Source: Myxococcus hansupus | Lineage (GTDB): Bacteria; Myxococcota; Myxococcia; Myxococcales; Myxococcaceae | Assembly (NCBI RefSeq): GCF_000280925.3 | Contig: NZ_CP012109.1 | Span: 7,646,501-7,710,500, forward strand | DNA: 64,000 bases | Direction: 5' to 3' | In this document: positions 44,182 through 55,913 of the stretch, piece after piece | Numbering within the stretch: the stretch's first letter is position 1 | Layout of the letters: each line of letters opens with the position of its first letter | Notes under the pieces: model-generated | Databases searched by the model: none | Told to the model about the DNA's origin: nothing | The model's input: the letters and a program-made list of their open reading frames with translations, nothing else | Position numbers and translations under genes: made by a program

Positions 44182-44796
44182 ATGACACGCACCGCTTGGA
44201 GCCTCGGCGTGTTGCTGTTCTGCCTGCTGGCCGCACCCGTGACGGCCCAGGACAGCATGCTGGGATTGCCGCTCGTGCTCCGTGACGGTGGCTGGGCCCG
44301 CTACGTGGGCAACACCCCGGCGGGCTCCGCCACCTTCGTGTTCAAGGTCGGCGCGCATGACACGCACGAAGGTCAGCGCGGGCGTTGGTTGTTGCTCGAA
44401 ATCGAGGTGCCTGGCACGGGCCGCGTGTTGTTCGAGTTCCTCGTGAAGGGGAAGGTCTTCACCGCGGACCAGGTGCTGCACACGCGGGTCAGCGTGCCCG
44501 GAAGGCCGCCGCAGGAGACGAAGGACGCCTTCGCCAACCCGGAGCGACCCGGCGTCTGGAAACCCAAGCTCCTGCGCGAGACGACGGCGAAGGTGGCGGG
44601 CCGCGAGCTGCCCGTGACGGAGTACTCCTTTCCGGCCGGGCTCACCGCCGCGTGGTCCCCGGAGGTCCCCGGCGTGGGCCTGGTGGAGGTCACCGGCCCG
44701 GAGCCCTTCCAGCTCGTGGCCTTCGGCGTGGGCGGAGACCCGTGGAAGGGCATGACGGGCCGCTCGCACTGGCCCGCGCCGCCCGTGGCGAAGTAG
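44182..44796 (+). CDS. exported protein of unknown function
   Basis: Protein of 204 residues with a signal peptide (SLGVLLFCLLAAPVTAQ). The mature part is all-beta: LVLRDGGWARYVGN, RGRWLLLEIEVPGTGRVLFE and VTEYSFPAGLTAAWSPEVPG. GGAGAG precedes the ATG. It is divergent from a similar-looking exported protein, with 63 bases between them that must hold both promoters. Both may serve the neighbouring pseudopilin operon; this is inference from location. Confidence 0.78.
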   Translation: MTRTAWSLGVLLFCLLAAPVTAQDSMLGLPLVLRDGGWARYVGNTPAGSATFVFKVGAHDTHEGQRGRWLLLEIEVPGTGRVLFEFLVKGKVFTADQVLHTRVSVPGRPPQETKDAFANPERPGVWKPKLLRETTAKVAGRELPVTEYSFPAGLTAAWSPEVPGVGLVEVTGPEPFQLVAFGVGGDPWKGMTGRSHWPAPPVAK

Positions 44797-44799
44797 CGC

Positions 44800-45405
44800 T
44801 CAACGCCCCTGCGCGCGGGGCGCGAGGCCGGCCTGGACCATCTGCCCGCGCGCCCGCTCCGCCTCATCGTGGGGAAGGCGGACCTCCAGCCGGAGCGTGT
44901 CGCCGCGCCCCGCCTGGAGCCACGTGCGCGGCAGCTCGCCGTCCTGCTTCCGCAGACGGAACCACTCCAGCTCCGTGAAGCGCGTGCGCCGACCCAGGTG
45001 GTCCACGAAGCCGTCGCGCCCCAGGAACAGCGACGGCACCAGTTGGAAGCCCAGGGCGCTCAGCCAGGTGGCCAATCCCAGACAGAAGCCTCCCAGCGCG
45101 GGCCGTGGCTCGGCGGATGTCAGGAGGTGAAGCCCCAGGAGGCCCAGTGTGGCCACCCCGGCCAGCACCAGCACATACGTGCCCACCTCCGCGCGTGAGC
45201 GCAGCGCGGTGAGCGGGCGGGCAAGCCACAACGACGCCAGCGCGTGGCACGACAGGAGCAACAGCCCTCCGGCCGCGACGGCCACGGCCACATCCACCTG
45301 CCCTCGCCGACCGCCCAGTGATTCGGCCTCCTGGAGCAACCAGGGGATGCAAGCGCCAAAGCCAGTCACCGCGAGGACATGAAACGCGAGGGAGGGCGTG
45401 GGCAT
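44800..45405 (-). CDS. polytopic membrane protein, unknown function
   Basis: Protein of 201 residues with four predicted membrane helices (about 5-23, 36-58, 72-92, 105-130) and a basic, probably cytoplasmic C-terminal domain of 65 residues with VDHLGRRTRFTELEWFRL and a beta hairpin (TLRLEVRLPHDEAERARG). This resembles membrane proteins with a PH-like bacterial tail. The start at 45405 is placed before the first helix; the upstream in-frame part is unlikely protein. It ends 3 nt from the convergent exported-protein stop. Confidence 0.75.
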   Translation of the reverse strand: MPTPSLAFHVLAVTGFGACIPWLLQEAESLGGRRGQVDVAVAVAAGGLLLLSCHALASLWLARPLTALRSRAEVGTYVLVLAGVATLGLLGLHLLTSAEPRPALGGFCLGLATWLSALGFQLVPSLFLGRDGFVDHLGRRTRFTELEWFRLRKQDGELPRTWLQAGRGDTLRLEVRLPHDEAERARGQMVQAGLAPRAQGR

Positions 45406-45663
45406 CGTTGGCCGCCCATCGTACGCGGAGTGCAAGGACAAGGGCAGACAGGCAGGCGTGCGCCTCGCGTCTCTCCCGCTCCCCCACCCTTCGGACAGGG
45501 AGCGAGCAACTCCCACATGGCGAGTTCGCGGAACGCTCACCACCTTCCGCCAGCGGATATCGCCTGCGGGGGATAGGCCGAGTGAGGAGTGTGACATCCC
45601 ATGTGGACCCCGTCTCCCCGGAGAGTTCGTCCCGCCCCGTGGCGCACGCGCGGAGGCACGCGC

Positions 45664-46107
45664 ATGCCCGCCCGGCCCCTGGGCCCCGGCCTTTCAGCCA
45701 CGGACGCCCACGCGCCGCCGCGCCCGCTTCGGGGACGGCCGCACGGAACGTCGTCGGTGGCGTGTGGTCTGGCGCTCGCGGCCCTGGGCGGCGCGGGCAT
45801 CCAGGTGCTGGGGCCGTCCTGCCTGGAGCGGCTGCGGCGCCGCAAGCGCGGGCACCATCGCTGGTGGCACCGCTCCCAGGAGCCCCTGATGGAGTCCATG
45901 GAGACGGCCCTGGCCATGGCGCTGCTGGGCGTGTCCGTGCTCCCCCTGGTGGGCGAGGGCATCCCGCTGGAGCAGTCCGCCTTCTCGGACGACGAGGACA
46001 CCGAGCGCCAGTACGCGGCGGCGAACGACGAGGACTCACGTCCAGTGACGGACTGGGATGATGACGCGGATGACCTCGACTTCGAGGCAGCCTTCGCGTC
46101 CTACTAG
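45664..46107 (+). CDS. protein with an acidic C-terminal tail, unknown function
   Basis: Protein of 147 residues from ATG 45664 (GGAGG 7 nt upstream). Pro/Arg-rich head, a hydrophobic stretch (SVACGLALAALGGAGIQVLG) that may be a membrane segment, a basic RRRKRGHHRWWH patch, a second hydrophobic helix (ALAMALLGVSVLPLVG), then a strongly acidic tail (DWDDDADDLDFEAAF). The composition could suit a two-pass membrane protein. No family is recognised. It ends 21 bases before the acyl-CoA dehydrogenase start. Confidence 0.55.
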   Translation: MPARPLGPGLSATDAHAPPRPLRGRPHGTSSVACGLALAALGGAGIQVLGPSCLERLRRRKRGHHRWWHRSQEPLMESMETALAMALLGVSVLPLVGEGIPLEQSAFSDDEDTERQYAAANDEDSRPVTDWDDDADDLDFEAAFASY

Positions 46108-46128
46108 CGCGCCTGCTAACACGGGCGC

Positions 46129-47934
<1,806 letters not shown>

Positions 47935-48013
47935 GTCCACATCCTGGGGCGACCTGCCCCGGGCCCCTCACGATTCTCCTGCATGAATCGTTGGAGCTCG
48001 TAAGATGTGAAGC

Positions 48014-48832
48014 GTGACTGTTTCTTTCCACCTGTGCCAGCCCGGTGGAGGCGCTTCCTGCGGTGCCTGCTGCGGCCTCTATAACTTCCGGGACCATTCC
48101 CGCATGGCGGTGGCCGAGCAGCTCGCCATGCAGACGGAGCGGCTGCGCCGCGTACCGTGGGAAGCCTCGGCGTGGCAGGAGGCCGCGCGGGAGCTGCTCG
48201 AGGCGCGGCGCGCGGAGCCCATGTTCTCCGCGGTCCGGGTGTGTCCGCTGCTCGGCTTCCTCGACAACGAGCGCAAGCGGGTGGGCTGCCTGGCGCATCC
48301 GCTGACGACGGGCGGCGTGGACCTGCGCGACTGCGGCGTCTACCGCGCGTCGGTGTGTGAGACGTTCACCTGTCCCTCGTTCGGCTGGCTCACGGACGCC
48401 CAGGCGCGGCTGGTCCAGGTGGCCTGCGCGGACTGGTATCTGTACGGGCTGGTCATCACCGACGTGGAGTTCGTGCGCGGCTGCCTGCGCCTCCTGGAGT
48501 GGGAGCTGGCCGGCCCCGCGCGTCCGGAGGTGCTGATGGAGCGGCCCGACGCGCTCGCCGCCGTGCGCCGGATGTTCGCGCTGAAGGAGACGGCCCCCCG
48601 GCGCGGCACCCATGCCACCGTGTTCGGCCGCTTCAACCGCGACACGGACGGAGAGCCCGTGCCCCGCACGTTGGACTACGTGAAGCTGGGCGTGCGCGCG
48701 GCGCCGGAGGACGACGTGGTGCTGTGCCTCGGCTACGCGCCAGAGAACGCCACGGAGCTGATGGGCGCCCGCGAGTTGGTGCGCTCACACGTGAAGGGCG
48801 TGGCGCGCGCCCTGGCGGCGGTGGCCGCGTAG
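48014..48832 (+). CDS. cysteine-cluster protein, YkgJ-like character
   Basis: Protein of 272 residues, GTG start. The N-terminal half carries clustered cysteines: CGACCG near residue 16, then CPLLGF, GCLAHP and a run [18 protein letters not shown]. The spacing recalls Fe-S or zinc-binding cysteine-cluster proteins (YkgJ/UPF0153 type), though the middle is longer than in those. The C-terminal half is helical, with no other motif. It is alone between two lipid-related genes and has no operon partner. Metal binding is likely; the reaction is unknown. Confidence 0.72.
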   Translation: MTVSFHLCQPGGGASCGACCGLYNFRDHSRMAVAEQLAMQTERLRRVPWEASAWQEAARELLEARRAEPMFSAVRVCPLLGFLDNERKRVGCLAHPLTTGGVDLRDCGVYRASVCETFTCPSFGWLTDAQARLVQVACADWYLYGLVITDVEFVRGCLRLLEWELAGPARPEVLMERPDALAAVRRMFALKETAPRRGTHATVFGRFNRDTDGEPVPRTLDYVKLGVRAAPEDDVVLCLGYAPENATELMGARELVRSHVKGVARALAAVAA

Positions 48833-48939
48833 CGCGGACAGGCCCCCCCCGCCGTTTCGTCGGCCGGCGCACACCGGCCCGTGACGAGTGTCCACCCCTC
48901 AGCGCCGCTTTCCAACGCGCGCCTCCCACCCGAGGGCCG

Positions 48940-48954
48940 GTGCACGCAGTTTGC
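48940..48954 (+). promoter_or_regulatory. possible sigma-54-like promoter for the lipoprotein at 49001
   Basis: GTGCACGCAGTTTGC matches sigma-54 consensus TGGCACG-N4-TTGC at the CACG and TTGC parts and spacing, but the -24 GG is replaced by TG. It ends 46 bases before the ATG at 49001. The defect in the -24 element makes it doubtful. Confidence 0.25.
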
Positions 48955-49000
48955 ACAGGTAGGCGCGAAACGGTTCGAGTGGGAACTCTGGGGGAACGGG

Positions 49001-49717
49001 ATGGGAAAAGGATGGGCGTGGGTGGGGATGCTGGGCCTCTGTGCGTTGGCGTCGGGTTGCCGTGAGCGGGAGCCCCGGGCGGACGTCACCGCCTCCAGCA
49101 ATATCGAAGCGAACACGGCGGACGGCCTCGCCACCGCCGCGCCGGTGACGGGCGTGCGCGGTCCGACAGGCAACGCGGCGATTCAGCCCGCGACCGCGGT
49201 GTCGGAGCGGACGCCGGTGATGAACGCCACGGCCCAGGAGCTCTCGGACGCGTCCGCGCGGGCGGCCCCGCTGGAAGGCGCGCCCGTGCGTGCCCCCGCC
49301 CCGGTGGACCCGATGCCCGCGCGGAACAGCGCAGCGCAGGCGAACGCGGGCCGGGTGATGATTGGCTCCGAGGCCGTGCAGGCGAACGCGGATGAGGACT
49401 GGTACCTCGGCGCGGCGCGCGCGGCTCAGGATGCCTCGCAGGGAGGAACGGGCGGCTCCGGCGGCGAGGGCCTGGAAGAGGTCATCATCGCCAGCAGCTC
49501 CGTGAGCGGGCGCGTCACCCGCGTGAAGCAGAACACCATCACGGTGATGGACCGAGAGGGTGGCGAGTACGAGCTGGAGCTGGACCGTGGCAGCCGGGGC
49601 CTGCGGCAGGGCCGGAAGGTGCCGCTGCGCGAGCTGAAGGAAGGCACGCCGGTGCGCGCTCGGTTCGTGCTGATGGGGGGCCGCACCGTCGCGCGCGACG
49701 TGCAGATTCGCCGCTGA
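49001..49717 (+). CDS. lipoprotein of unknown function
   Basis: Protein of 238 residues with a lipoprotein signal (WVGMLGLCALASGC, Cys20). A long low-complexity Ala/Pro/Thr segment (about 25-145) acts as a tether; the C-terminal about 70 residues form a compact beta domain (SSVSGRVTRVKQNTITVMD ... VPLRELKEGTPVRARFVL) like OB-fold DUF domains. The start is the ATG preceded by GGGGGAACGGG; upstream in-frame sequence is not protein-like. No family name is certain. Confidence 0.78.
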   Translation: MGKGWAWVGMLGLCALASGCREREPRADVTASSNIEANTADGLATAAPVTGVRGPTGNAAIQPATAVSERTPVMNATAQELSDASARAAPLEGAPVRAPAPVDPMPARNSAAQANAGRVMIGSEAVQANADEDWYLGAARAAQDASQGGTGGSGGEGLEEVIIASSSVSGRVTRVKQNTITVMDREGGEYELELDRGSRGLRQGRKVPLRELKEGTPVRARFVLMGGRTVARDVQIRR

Positions 49718-49879
49718 GTCCCGCCCATGGCGAGGCAGGCCCTCCCGCGAGGAAGGCCGCCCCGGCACGGCCACGCTCCTGCCCGTCCGCCCTGATGGCG
49801 AGCGGGCAGGAGGACGCGGGCTTTCGCTCCGAGCACACTCCGCCTAGACGTCGGAGTGGCATCCCTTGGAGGCGAGCCC

Positions 49880-51142
49880 ATGCAGGTCCCCAGTCCCCGG
49901 CAGTCCCAGACGTCCGGCGGGCGCGGCGTGGCGCCTGGACCCGCGCCACGCAGGCGGAGGCGACACGGCGCGTGGCTGGGGCTGTTCGCGGTGCTGGGCA
50001 CGATGAGCGCGTGCGCGTCCCGTGGTGCTGGCGCGGCCTCGCCGCCGATTCCACCGCAGCCCCGGCTCTCCGCGTCCCAGGTCGCGAAGCTGATGCCGCC
50101 GAAGCTGGCGAACCGCGAGGGCTGGGCCCGCGACGTGCTGGCCGCGTTGGAGGTGGAGGACCTCGTGCCGTCGCCGCCCGCGGTGTGCTCGGTGCTGGCC
50201 GTCATCGAACAGGAGTCCGGCTACAAGGAGGACCCCGCCGTGCCCGGCCTGCCGCGCATGGTGCGCACCCGCCTGGAAGAGCACGCGGACAAGCTCGGGC
50301 CCCTGGGCCGGAAGGTCCTGACCTCCGTGCTGGAAGGCAAGGCGAAGGGCAGCACGAAGACCTTCGACGCGCGGCTGAATGCCCTGCGCACCGAGCGCGA
50401 CCTGGACCGGCTCTTCCGCGACATGCTCGCGTACTACGAGGACGGCTACCCGGGCGCCTTCAAGGTCGTGGACTTCACCAGTGGCCTCTTCGCCTCCGGC
50501 CGCCTGCACGAGTTCAACCCCGTCACCACCGCGGGCTCCATGCAGGTCAGCGTGCGCTACGCGATGCTGAAGGCAGGCGAGGACGCGGACCCCGCCCAGG
50601 TGCGCGAGTCCATGTACACACGCGCGGGCGGCGTGCGTTACGGCACCGCGCGGCTGCTCGGATACGAGGCCGCGTACCCGGAGCCGCTCTTCCGCTTCGC
50701 GGACTACAACGCGGGCGTCTATGCCTCACGCAACGCCGCGCTCCAGTCCCAGGTGAGCCGCCTCACCGGCCATCCCCTGGCACCGGACGGCGACTTCCAG
50801 CTCTATGACAAGCAGGGCGAGCCTCGAAGCCAGGACAGCAAGTCCCTGCAAGCGCTGCTCGCATTCCGCCAGCGCTACACGCCCGACCTCAGCGAACGGA
50901 CGGTGCGCCGCGACGTGGGCAAGGAGAAGGAGCTGGCGTTCGAGTCCACCGACACGTTCCGCGCGGTGAAGCGCATCTACCAACGTGAAACCGGTGAGGC
51001 GCCTCCCTACGCCCAGCTTCCCCGGGTGACGCTCCAGAGCCCCAAGCTGAAGCGCGAGCTCACCACAGCGTGGTTCGCGCGCTCGGTGGACCGACGCTTC
51101 CAGCAGTGCCTGGCCCGCTACCAGGCGATGACGGCGAAGTAG
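49880..51142 (+). CDS. DUF1615-like lipoprotein (lytic transglycosylase-related)
   Basis: Lipoprotein of 420 residues (GTMSAC lipobox near Cys38, following a basic RRRRHG run). The body matches DUF1615: VLAVIEQESGYKEDPAVPGL near 110 has the Glu/Ser arrangement of lysozyme-like lytic transglycosylases, followed by FTSGLFASGRLHEFNPVTTA and PLFRFADYNAGVYASRNAA. The family is predicted to act on peptidoglycan, but activity is not proven. The start at 49880 has GGAGG 7 nt upstream. It is convergent with the lipoprotein at 51169-52791, with 26 bases between. Confidence 0.85.
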   Translation: MQVPSPRQSQTSGGRGVAPGPAPRRRRRHGAWLGLFAVLGTMSACASRGAGAASPPIPPQPRLSASQVAKLMPPKLANREGWARDVLAALEVEDLVPSPPAVCSVLAVIEQESGYKEDPAVPGLPRMVRTRLEEHADKLGPLGRKVLTSVLEGKAKGSTKTFDARLNALRTERDLDRLFRDMLAYYEDGYPGAFKVVDFTSGLFASGRLHEFNPVTTAGSMQVSVRYAMLKAGEDADPAQVRESMYTRAGGVRYGTARLLGYEAAYPEPLFRFADYNAGVYASRNAALQSQVSRLTGHPLAPDGDFQLYDKQGEPRSQDSKSLQALLAFRQRYTPDLSERTVRRDVGKEKELAFESTDTFRAVKRIYQRETGEAPPYAQLPRVTLQSPKLKRELTTAWFARSVDRRFQQCLARYQAMTAK

Positions 51143-51168
51143 CGGGCCTGGGACTCAACGTCCGCGCC

Positions 51169-52791
51169 TCACGGCGTGGTGAAGAACGAGCTGATGGCGT
51201 CCGCGCGCGAATGCGGCAGCCGGTCCATCGTGCTGAACGGGTTCTGCGCCAGGTCGTAGCCCGACACCTCCATGGCGGCGACACGCAGGTAGTGGATGGC
51301 GGCCGGGTCCAACGTGCCGGGGGGCAACCGCACCTGCGTCGCCGAACCGGGCACGTACAGATTGCGATGCAAGACCCCCATGCGCCGGGTCGTGTCGAAC
51401 CGGTAGATGAGCACCCGATAGAGCGAGGGCGTCCCCACCACGGGCGGGAGCCAGGCGATGACGGGGCTGGCGGTGCCCACCTCGCGCGGCGTGCTCGCGG
51501 GCACACCGTCGATGGTCACCTCACGCGGAGGCGACACCCGCGGAACAACGGGACCCGCGACGTAACTGTCCAACTCCTCGTAGGTGTACATGTTGGCCCC
51601 CAGGGAGAACAGGGTGCCCGAGCCATCCGGCACCTCCTCCAACACCCGGAAGGTGTATTGCGCGGCGGCCACCATCTCCCAGGAAGACGGGAACGGATTG
51701 CCGTAGGACAGGCGTCGGGTGAAGTTGAACGAAGTCCCCCGGGGCAGCATCAGCGACAGAGTCTCCCCCGAGTACCCCACCCAGCCATCACTCAGGCCGT
51801 GCGCCGCGGGCATCACGTAGAACGAGGCGTAGTTGGCCGAAGCGAGTGGATGCACCCCCTCCGCGTGGCGGGTGAACTCCGGCAGCCGCCATTCGATGGG
51901 GAACTCCCGCATCGGGACCGGCCGCATGACGCCCGTGAGGGGCATCGGCGTCACCCCGTCCGGAACGAAGTCGAACGCGCCCATCTCCACGCTGCGCACC
52001 AGGGCCGAGTACCCCAATGGGCGGCCATCCGGCAGCGTCCCCGCCTGGAGCTGGGCGTGCTGGCTCACATACAGCCGGTCTCCCTTGTTGGCCTCGAAGA
52101 CAGGCAGGGCATTGGCGGTGCTGGTGAAGACGTCCGCGTCGTTGGTGAGCAGGTGGGTCTGCCCATCCGCCACGGCGTCAAAGACATTCACGGCCCCGTA
52201 GAGGTTCACCTGGGCGGAGGCAATCTGGAGGCTCGACCCGGGCTCCGTCACCCCGTTGTAGGTCGACCACGGCGCCAGGTTCACCAGGTTCATCTGCAGC
52301 GGCGTCCACAGCGTCTGGCTGAACACCGTGTCGGGGCGACCCAACTGCTGGGAGCCGATGTCCACCTCGCGCGCGGACGTGATGATGAAGGAATTGCCGG
52401 TCCGCAGGTAATAGGCGCCCGACGGGATGCCCGTGAAGCGCCAGCCTTGTGGAGACGCCGAGCCAGACACGACGCTGAACGTCGTCCCCGAGGGCACGTA
52501 GATTTCGGGAGGATTCGCGGAGAGGTCTTCGCTCCGCTCGGCGATGCCCACCGCCGTGTGGAAGCGCGTGGTCTGCTTCACCAACACCACGTCCGCGGAA
52601 GGCGTTTCGGAATCGCCGGGCCCGGGCTCAATCACATCCACATCGGACTGTGGCTCGCCCGAAGGACTGTCCCGATTCACAGGCGACTGTCCGTCGCCGA
52701 AATCCGAGGCAGAACCCGGCTCACCCCCCGCGCAACCCAGCCAGGCCGCGCAGGTAGGAACCAGCAGCAGCGACCAGTGACGCAAACGCAT
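51169..52791 (-). CDS. surface lipoprotein of unknown function
   Basis: Protein of 540 residues with lipobox AWLGC (Cys20) and a Ser/Gly/Asp-rich tether (about 21-70). The rest is beta-rich, with many Tyr/Thr and repeated VPSGTTFSVV and IPSGAYYLRTGNSFIITS-like strands. Toward the C-terminus, Fn3-like sequence (ASPVIAWLPPVVGTPSLYRVLIY) suggests Ig/Fn3 domains. Such lipoproteins are common in myxobacteria and probably face the cell surface. No enzymatic motif is visible. The ATG follows TTGGGGGTCAT. Confidence 0.78.
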   Translation of the reverse strand: MRLRHWSLLLVPTCAAWLGCAGGEPGSASDFGDGQSPVNRDSPSGEPQSDVDVIEPGPGDSETPSADVVLVKQTTRFHTAVGIAERSEDLSANPPEIYVPSGTTFSVVSGSASPQGWRFTGIPSGAYYLRTGNSFIITSAREVDIGSQQLGRPDTVFSQTLWTPLQMNLVNLAPWSTYNGVTEPGSSLQIASAQVNLYGAVNVFDAVADGQTHLLTNDADVFTSTANALPVFEANKGDRLYVSQHAQLQAGTLPDGRPLGYSALVRSVEMGAFDFVPDGVTPMPLTGVMRPVPMREFPIEWRLPEFTRHAEGVHPLASANYASFYVMPAAHGLSDGWVGYSGETLSLMLPRGTSFNFTRRLSYGNPFPSSWEMVAAAQYTFRVLEEVPDGSGTLFSLGANMYTYEELDSYVAGPVVPRVSPPREVTIDGVPASTPREVGTASPVIAWLPPVVGTPSLYRVLIYRFDTTRRMGVLHRNLYVPGSATQVRLPPGTLDPAAIHYLRVAAMEVSGYDLAQNPFSTMDRLPHSRADAISSFFTTP

Positions 52792-52946
52792 ATGACCCCC
52801 AATTGAGAAGAAGCGCCGAGCACCCTACCAAGGGCCTGCGACGTCTGCTGATGGGCGACCAGACGGGCTGCGTTGGGAATGGAGGATTCCGCCACGAAGG
52901 CACCGCCGGCCCGGCGACATCCCGGTCCGGCGGTGCGCGGCGCGCC

Positions 52947-54407
52947 TCAGCGCTTCGCGGGCGGCGCGAAGTGCTTGTCGGAGATCTTCATCTCCGTGAC
53001 GGGGCCGTACTTCCGGGCCATCTCGCGGATCTCCGACGCCTTGCCAATGAGGACGAACGTCAGGTCCTCCGGCGTGGGCAGCTTGCGCTGGATGATGCCG
53101 TGGATGCCTTCCCGCGTGGTGGCGGACACGGCGCTGGCGAAGCCATCCACGTCACTGGCGTCCAGTCCGTAGAAGGCCAGCTCGGACAGCTTGCCCGCCA
53201 CCTGCGACCCGGTCTCCAGCGTGGGCGGGAACTGGCCCAGCACGTACGACTTCGCGGACGTGAGCATGGCGTCATCCATGCCGGACTTCCGGTAGCCGGC
53301 GAGCACGTCCAGGGCCATGTCGATGGCGCGGCCGGTGGACTCCGTCTTCGTGTACGAAGCGATGACGACAGGCCCCGGACGCGAGTGGCGGACGAACACG
53401 GAGTTGGCGCCGTAGCTCAGGCCGGACTTCACGCGCAGCTCGGTGTTGAGCAGCGAGGTGAAGCGCCCGCCGAACACCGTCTCCGCGAGCTTCACGGACG
53501 CGCGGTCCGCGTCATCGCGGGCGATGCCGGTGTTGCCAATCCAGAAGTACGTCTGGGTGGCGTCCGGCTTGTCCACCAGCAGCACGCGGCGGCCCTTGGA
53601 GCTGGCCGTGGCGGGCACGGTGGGCACCGGCGTGGCGGCGCGAGCCCAGCCGCCCAGCGAGGCCTCCAGCTTCTTCGCGAGCGCCTTGGCGTCGAAGTCA
53701 CCGACCACGGAGAGGATGAGCCGGTCTCCGCCCAGGTGGTTCTTGGCGTAGCCGAGCACGTCCTCGCGGGTCAGCGCCGGGAGCGACGCCTCGCTGCCGT
53801 TGACGGGCGTGCCGTACGGGTGCCCGGCGAAGTGGAAGGCCTGGAAGTACGCGCCAATGAGGCCGCGCGGGTCGCCGTCCTTCGCGGCGGCGATTTCGGA
53901 GGCCTTGCGCGCGCGGACCTTCTCCAGCTCCTTCGCGTCGAAGCGCGGGCGGGTGAGCAGGTCGGTGAGCAGCTCCACCATCAGCCCGGTGTCGCGCGAC
54001 ATGAACTGGCCGCTGATGACCAGGGCCTCCAGGTTGGCGGCCACCTGAATCGCGCCGCCCACGCCGTCGACCGTCTCGGCGAACTGCTTGGCGTCACGCG
54101 AACCGGCGCCCTTCTGGAGCAGCTCGCCGGTGAGGGCGGCCAGGCCCTCCTTGCCCGCGGGGTCACCCAGGGCGCCGCCGCGCACCCACGCGCTGAACGA
54201 CACGAGCGGCAGCTCCTTGCGCTCCACGAGCTGGACCTTCGCGCCGTTCTTCAGCGTGACGACGGTGGCCTTGGGGAGCGTCACGCCCTGCTGCGAGGCA
54301 GGGGCCGCGGCGGCCTTGGGCGGGGCGGCGGCGGTTTGCGCGGCAGCGGGAACGGAGGACAACAGCAGCGTGGTGAACGCGGCCTTCCAGGAGAGGGGGG
54401 CGCTCAT
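52947..54407 (-). CDS. M16 peptidase-fold protein, inactive subunit
   Basis: Exported protein of 486 residues with a signal peptide ([16 protein letters not shown]) and the two-domain M16 fold ([20 protein letters not shown], then VRGGALGDP and the [10 protein letters not shown] region). Where an active enzyme has HxxEH, it reads [12 protein letters not shown], so zinc binding is lost. [22 protein letters not shown], a substrate-binding R-Y region, is kept. It is co-translated with the active subunit (ATGA overlap). Heterodimers of one active and one inactive half are known for M16B proteases such as mitochondrial processing peptidase. Confidence 0.92.
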   Translation of the reverse strand: MSAPLSWKAAFTTLLLSSVPAAAQTAAAPPKAAAAPASQQGVTLPKATVVTLKNGAKVQLVERKELPLVSFSAWVRGGALGDPAGKEGLAALTGELLQKGAGSRDAKQFAETVDGVGGAIQVAANLEALVISGQFMSRDTGLMVELLTDLLTRPRFDAKELEKVRARKASEIAAAKDGDPRGLIGAYFQAFHFAGHPYGTPVNGSEASLPALTREDVLGYAKNHLGGDRLILSVVGDFDAKALAKKLEASLGGWARAATPVPTVPATASSKGRRVLLVDKPDATQTYFWIGNTGIARDDADRASVKLAETVFGGRFTSLLNTELRVKSGLSYGANSVFVRHSRPGPVVIASYTKTESTGRAIDMALDVLAGYRKSGMDDAMLTSAKSYVLGQFPPTLETGSQVAGKLSELAFYGLDASDVDGFASAVSATTREGIHGIIQRKLPTPEDLTFVLIGKASEIREMARKYGPVTEMKISDKHFAPPAKR

Positions 54408-55810
54408 CGCGAGGCCTCCTTGCGGGTGTCGGGGGTGGCGGCCTCGGCGTCGGCGGGCACGAGCCAGCCAACGGTGCGGCGCTGGGAGTTGAAGACGCGC
54501 GTGGCGACCTTGCGGACGTCGTCACGCGTCACCTTCTCGTAGCGGGCGGGAGCCTCGAAGAGCTGGCGGTAGTCGCCACGGAACGTCTCCGCGGCACCCA
54601 GCGCGCGGCCCCGGCCGTTGTTGGTCTCCAGGCTGCGCCAGAACTGGGACAGGATGATGTTGCGCGCCTTCTGGAGCTCGGCGTCGGTGACACCGTCCTT
54701 GACGACGCGGGCCAGCTCCTCGGTGAGCAGCGCCTCCACCTTCGTGAGGTCCGCGCCGGGCGGCAAGTCCGCGTACACCCAGACGAGCGACGGGTCGAAG
54801 CCGGGGCTGAAGTGCGTGTTGACGCGCAGGGCGGCGCGCTCCTCCTCCACGAGGCGGCGGTGCAGCCGCGAGGACTCACCGTCGGAGAGGATGCTCAGGA
54901 GCAGCGCCAGCGCCTCGACGTCCGCGTCCTTCCCGGCCATGCCGTGGTAGGCGAGCTGGATGAGCGGGGCCTGGGCCTGCTTCTTCACGAAGATGCGGCG
55001 CTCTCCCTGCTGCTCGGGCTCCTTCGTGCGGACGGGCTCGGGGGCGGGCTGCGAGGGGATGGGCTCCAGGTACTTCTCCGCGAGCGCGAAGATCTCCTTG
55101 GGCGTCACGGCGCCCGTGAAGATGAGCGTGGCGTTGTTGGGCGCGTAGTACGTCTTGTAGTAGCGCTGGAGGTCCTCGATGCGCCACGACTCGATGTCGG
55201 ACGGCCACCCGATGACGGGGAACTGGTACGGGTGCGCGACGAAGGCGGTGGCCTGCACCTGCTCCATCAGGGCGCCCATGTTGTCGTTGTCGATGGCGGA
55301 GCGGCGCTCCGAGTAGACGACGCCACGCTCGGACTCGGTGACCTTGGGGTCGATGGCCAGGTGCTGGAGCCGGTCGGCCTCGAGGTCGAAGATGACGTCG
55401 AGCGCGGAGCGCGGGAACCAGTCCATGTAGACGGTGACGTCCTCGGAGGTGAAGGCGTTGTTGGCGCCGCCGTTGGCCTCCATGACGCGGTCGAACTCAC
55501 CGGGGCCGTACTTCTTCGCACCGTTGAACATCATGTGCTCGAAGAAGTGGGACAGGCCGGTGATGCCGGGATACTCGTTCCGGCTGCCCACGCGGAACCA
55601 GTTGTAGAGGACGACACTGGGGATGTCGTGGTTGGGCCAGACGACGACCTTGAGCCCGTTCTTGAGGGTGCGGGACTCGATGCCAGCGGCCAGCTTCGGC
55701 GCGGCGGCCACGGTGGGCTTCGCCACCGCCTTGGCCTGCGTCTGCGCACAGGCGACGGGGCCGGAGAGCAGGGCCAGACACGAGGTCCAGAGTAACGACT
55801 GACGGAACAT
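54404..55810 (-). CDS. M16 zinc peptidase, active subunit
   Basis: Exported protein of 468 residues. The start at 55810 has AGGAG 6 nt upstream; a signal peptide/lipobox-like stretch ([13 protein letters not shown]) follows. The inverted zinc motif is complete: His88, Glu91, His92 in [13 protein letters not shown], with third ligand Glu168 in [10 protein letters not shown]. The second domain holds [18 protein letters not shown]. It pairs with the downstream inactive subunit and likely degrades peptides in the periplasm or at the outer membrane. Confidence 0.94.
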   Translation of the reverse strand: MFRQSLLWTSCLALLSGPVACAQTQAKAVAKPTVAAAPKLAAGIESRTLKNGLKVVVWPNHDIPSVVLYNWFRVGSRNEYPGITGLSHFFEHMMFNGAKKYGPGEFDRVMEANGGANNAFTSEDVTVYMDWFPRSALDVIFDLEADRLQHLAIDPKVTESERGVVYSERRSAIDNDNMGALMEQVQATAFVAHPYQFPVIGWPSDIESWRIEDLQRYYKTYYAPNNATLIFTGAVTPKEIFALAEKYLEPIPSQPAPEPVRTKEPEQQGERRIFVKKQAQAPLIQLAYHGMAGKDADVEALALLLSILSDGESSRLHRRLVEEERAALRVNTHFSPGFDPSLVWVYADLPPGADLTKVEALLTEELARVVKDGVTDAELQKARNIILSQFWRSLETNNGRGRALGAAETFRGDYRQLFEAPARYEKVTRDDVRKVATRVFNSQRRTVGWLVPADAEAATPDTRKEASR

Positions 55811-55913
55811 CCGTGCTCCTGTCGGAGAAGAGCGCCCGGGAACGGGCGGCGGAGCACGATATTCCACTTGCCGCCCTCCCGGGTTGCCCAGGAGGACGGC
55901 GCGGTGCGACTGC

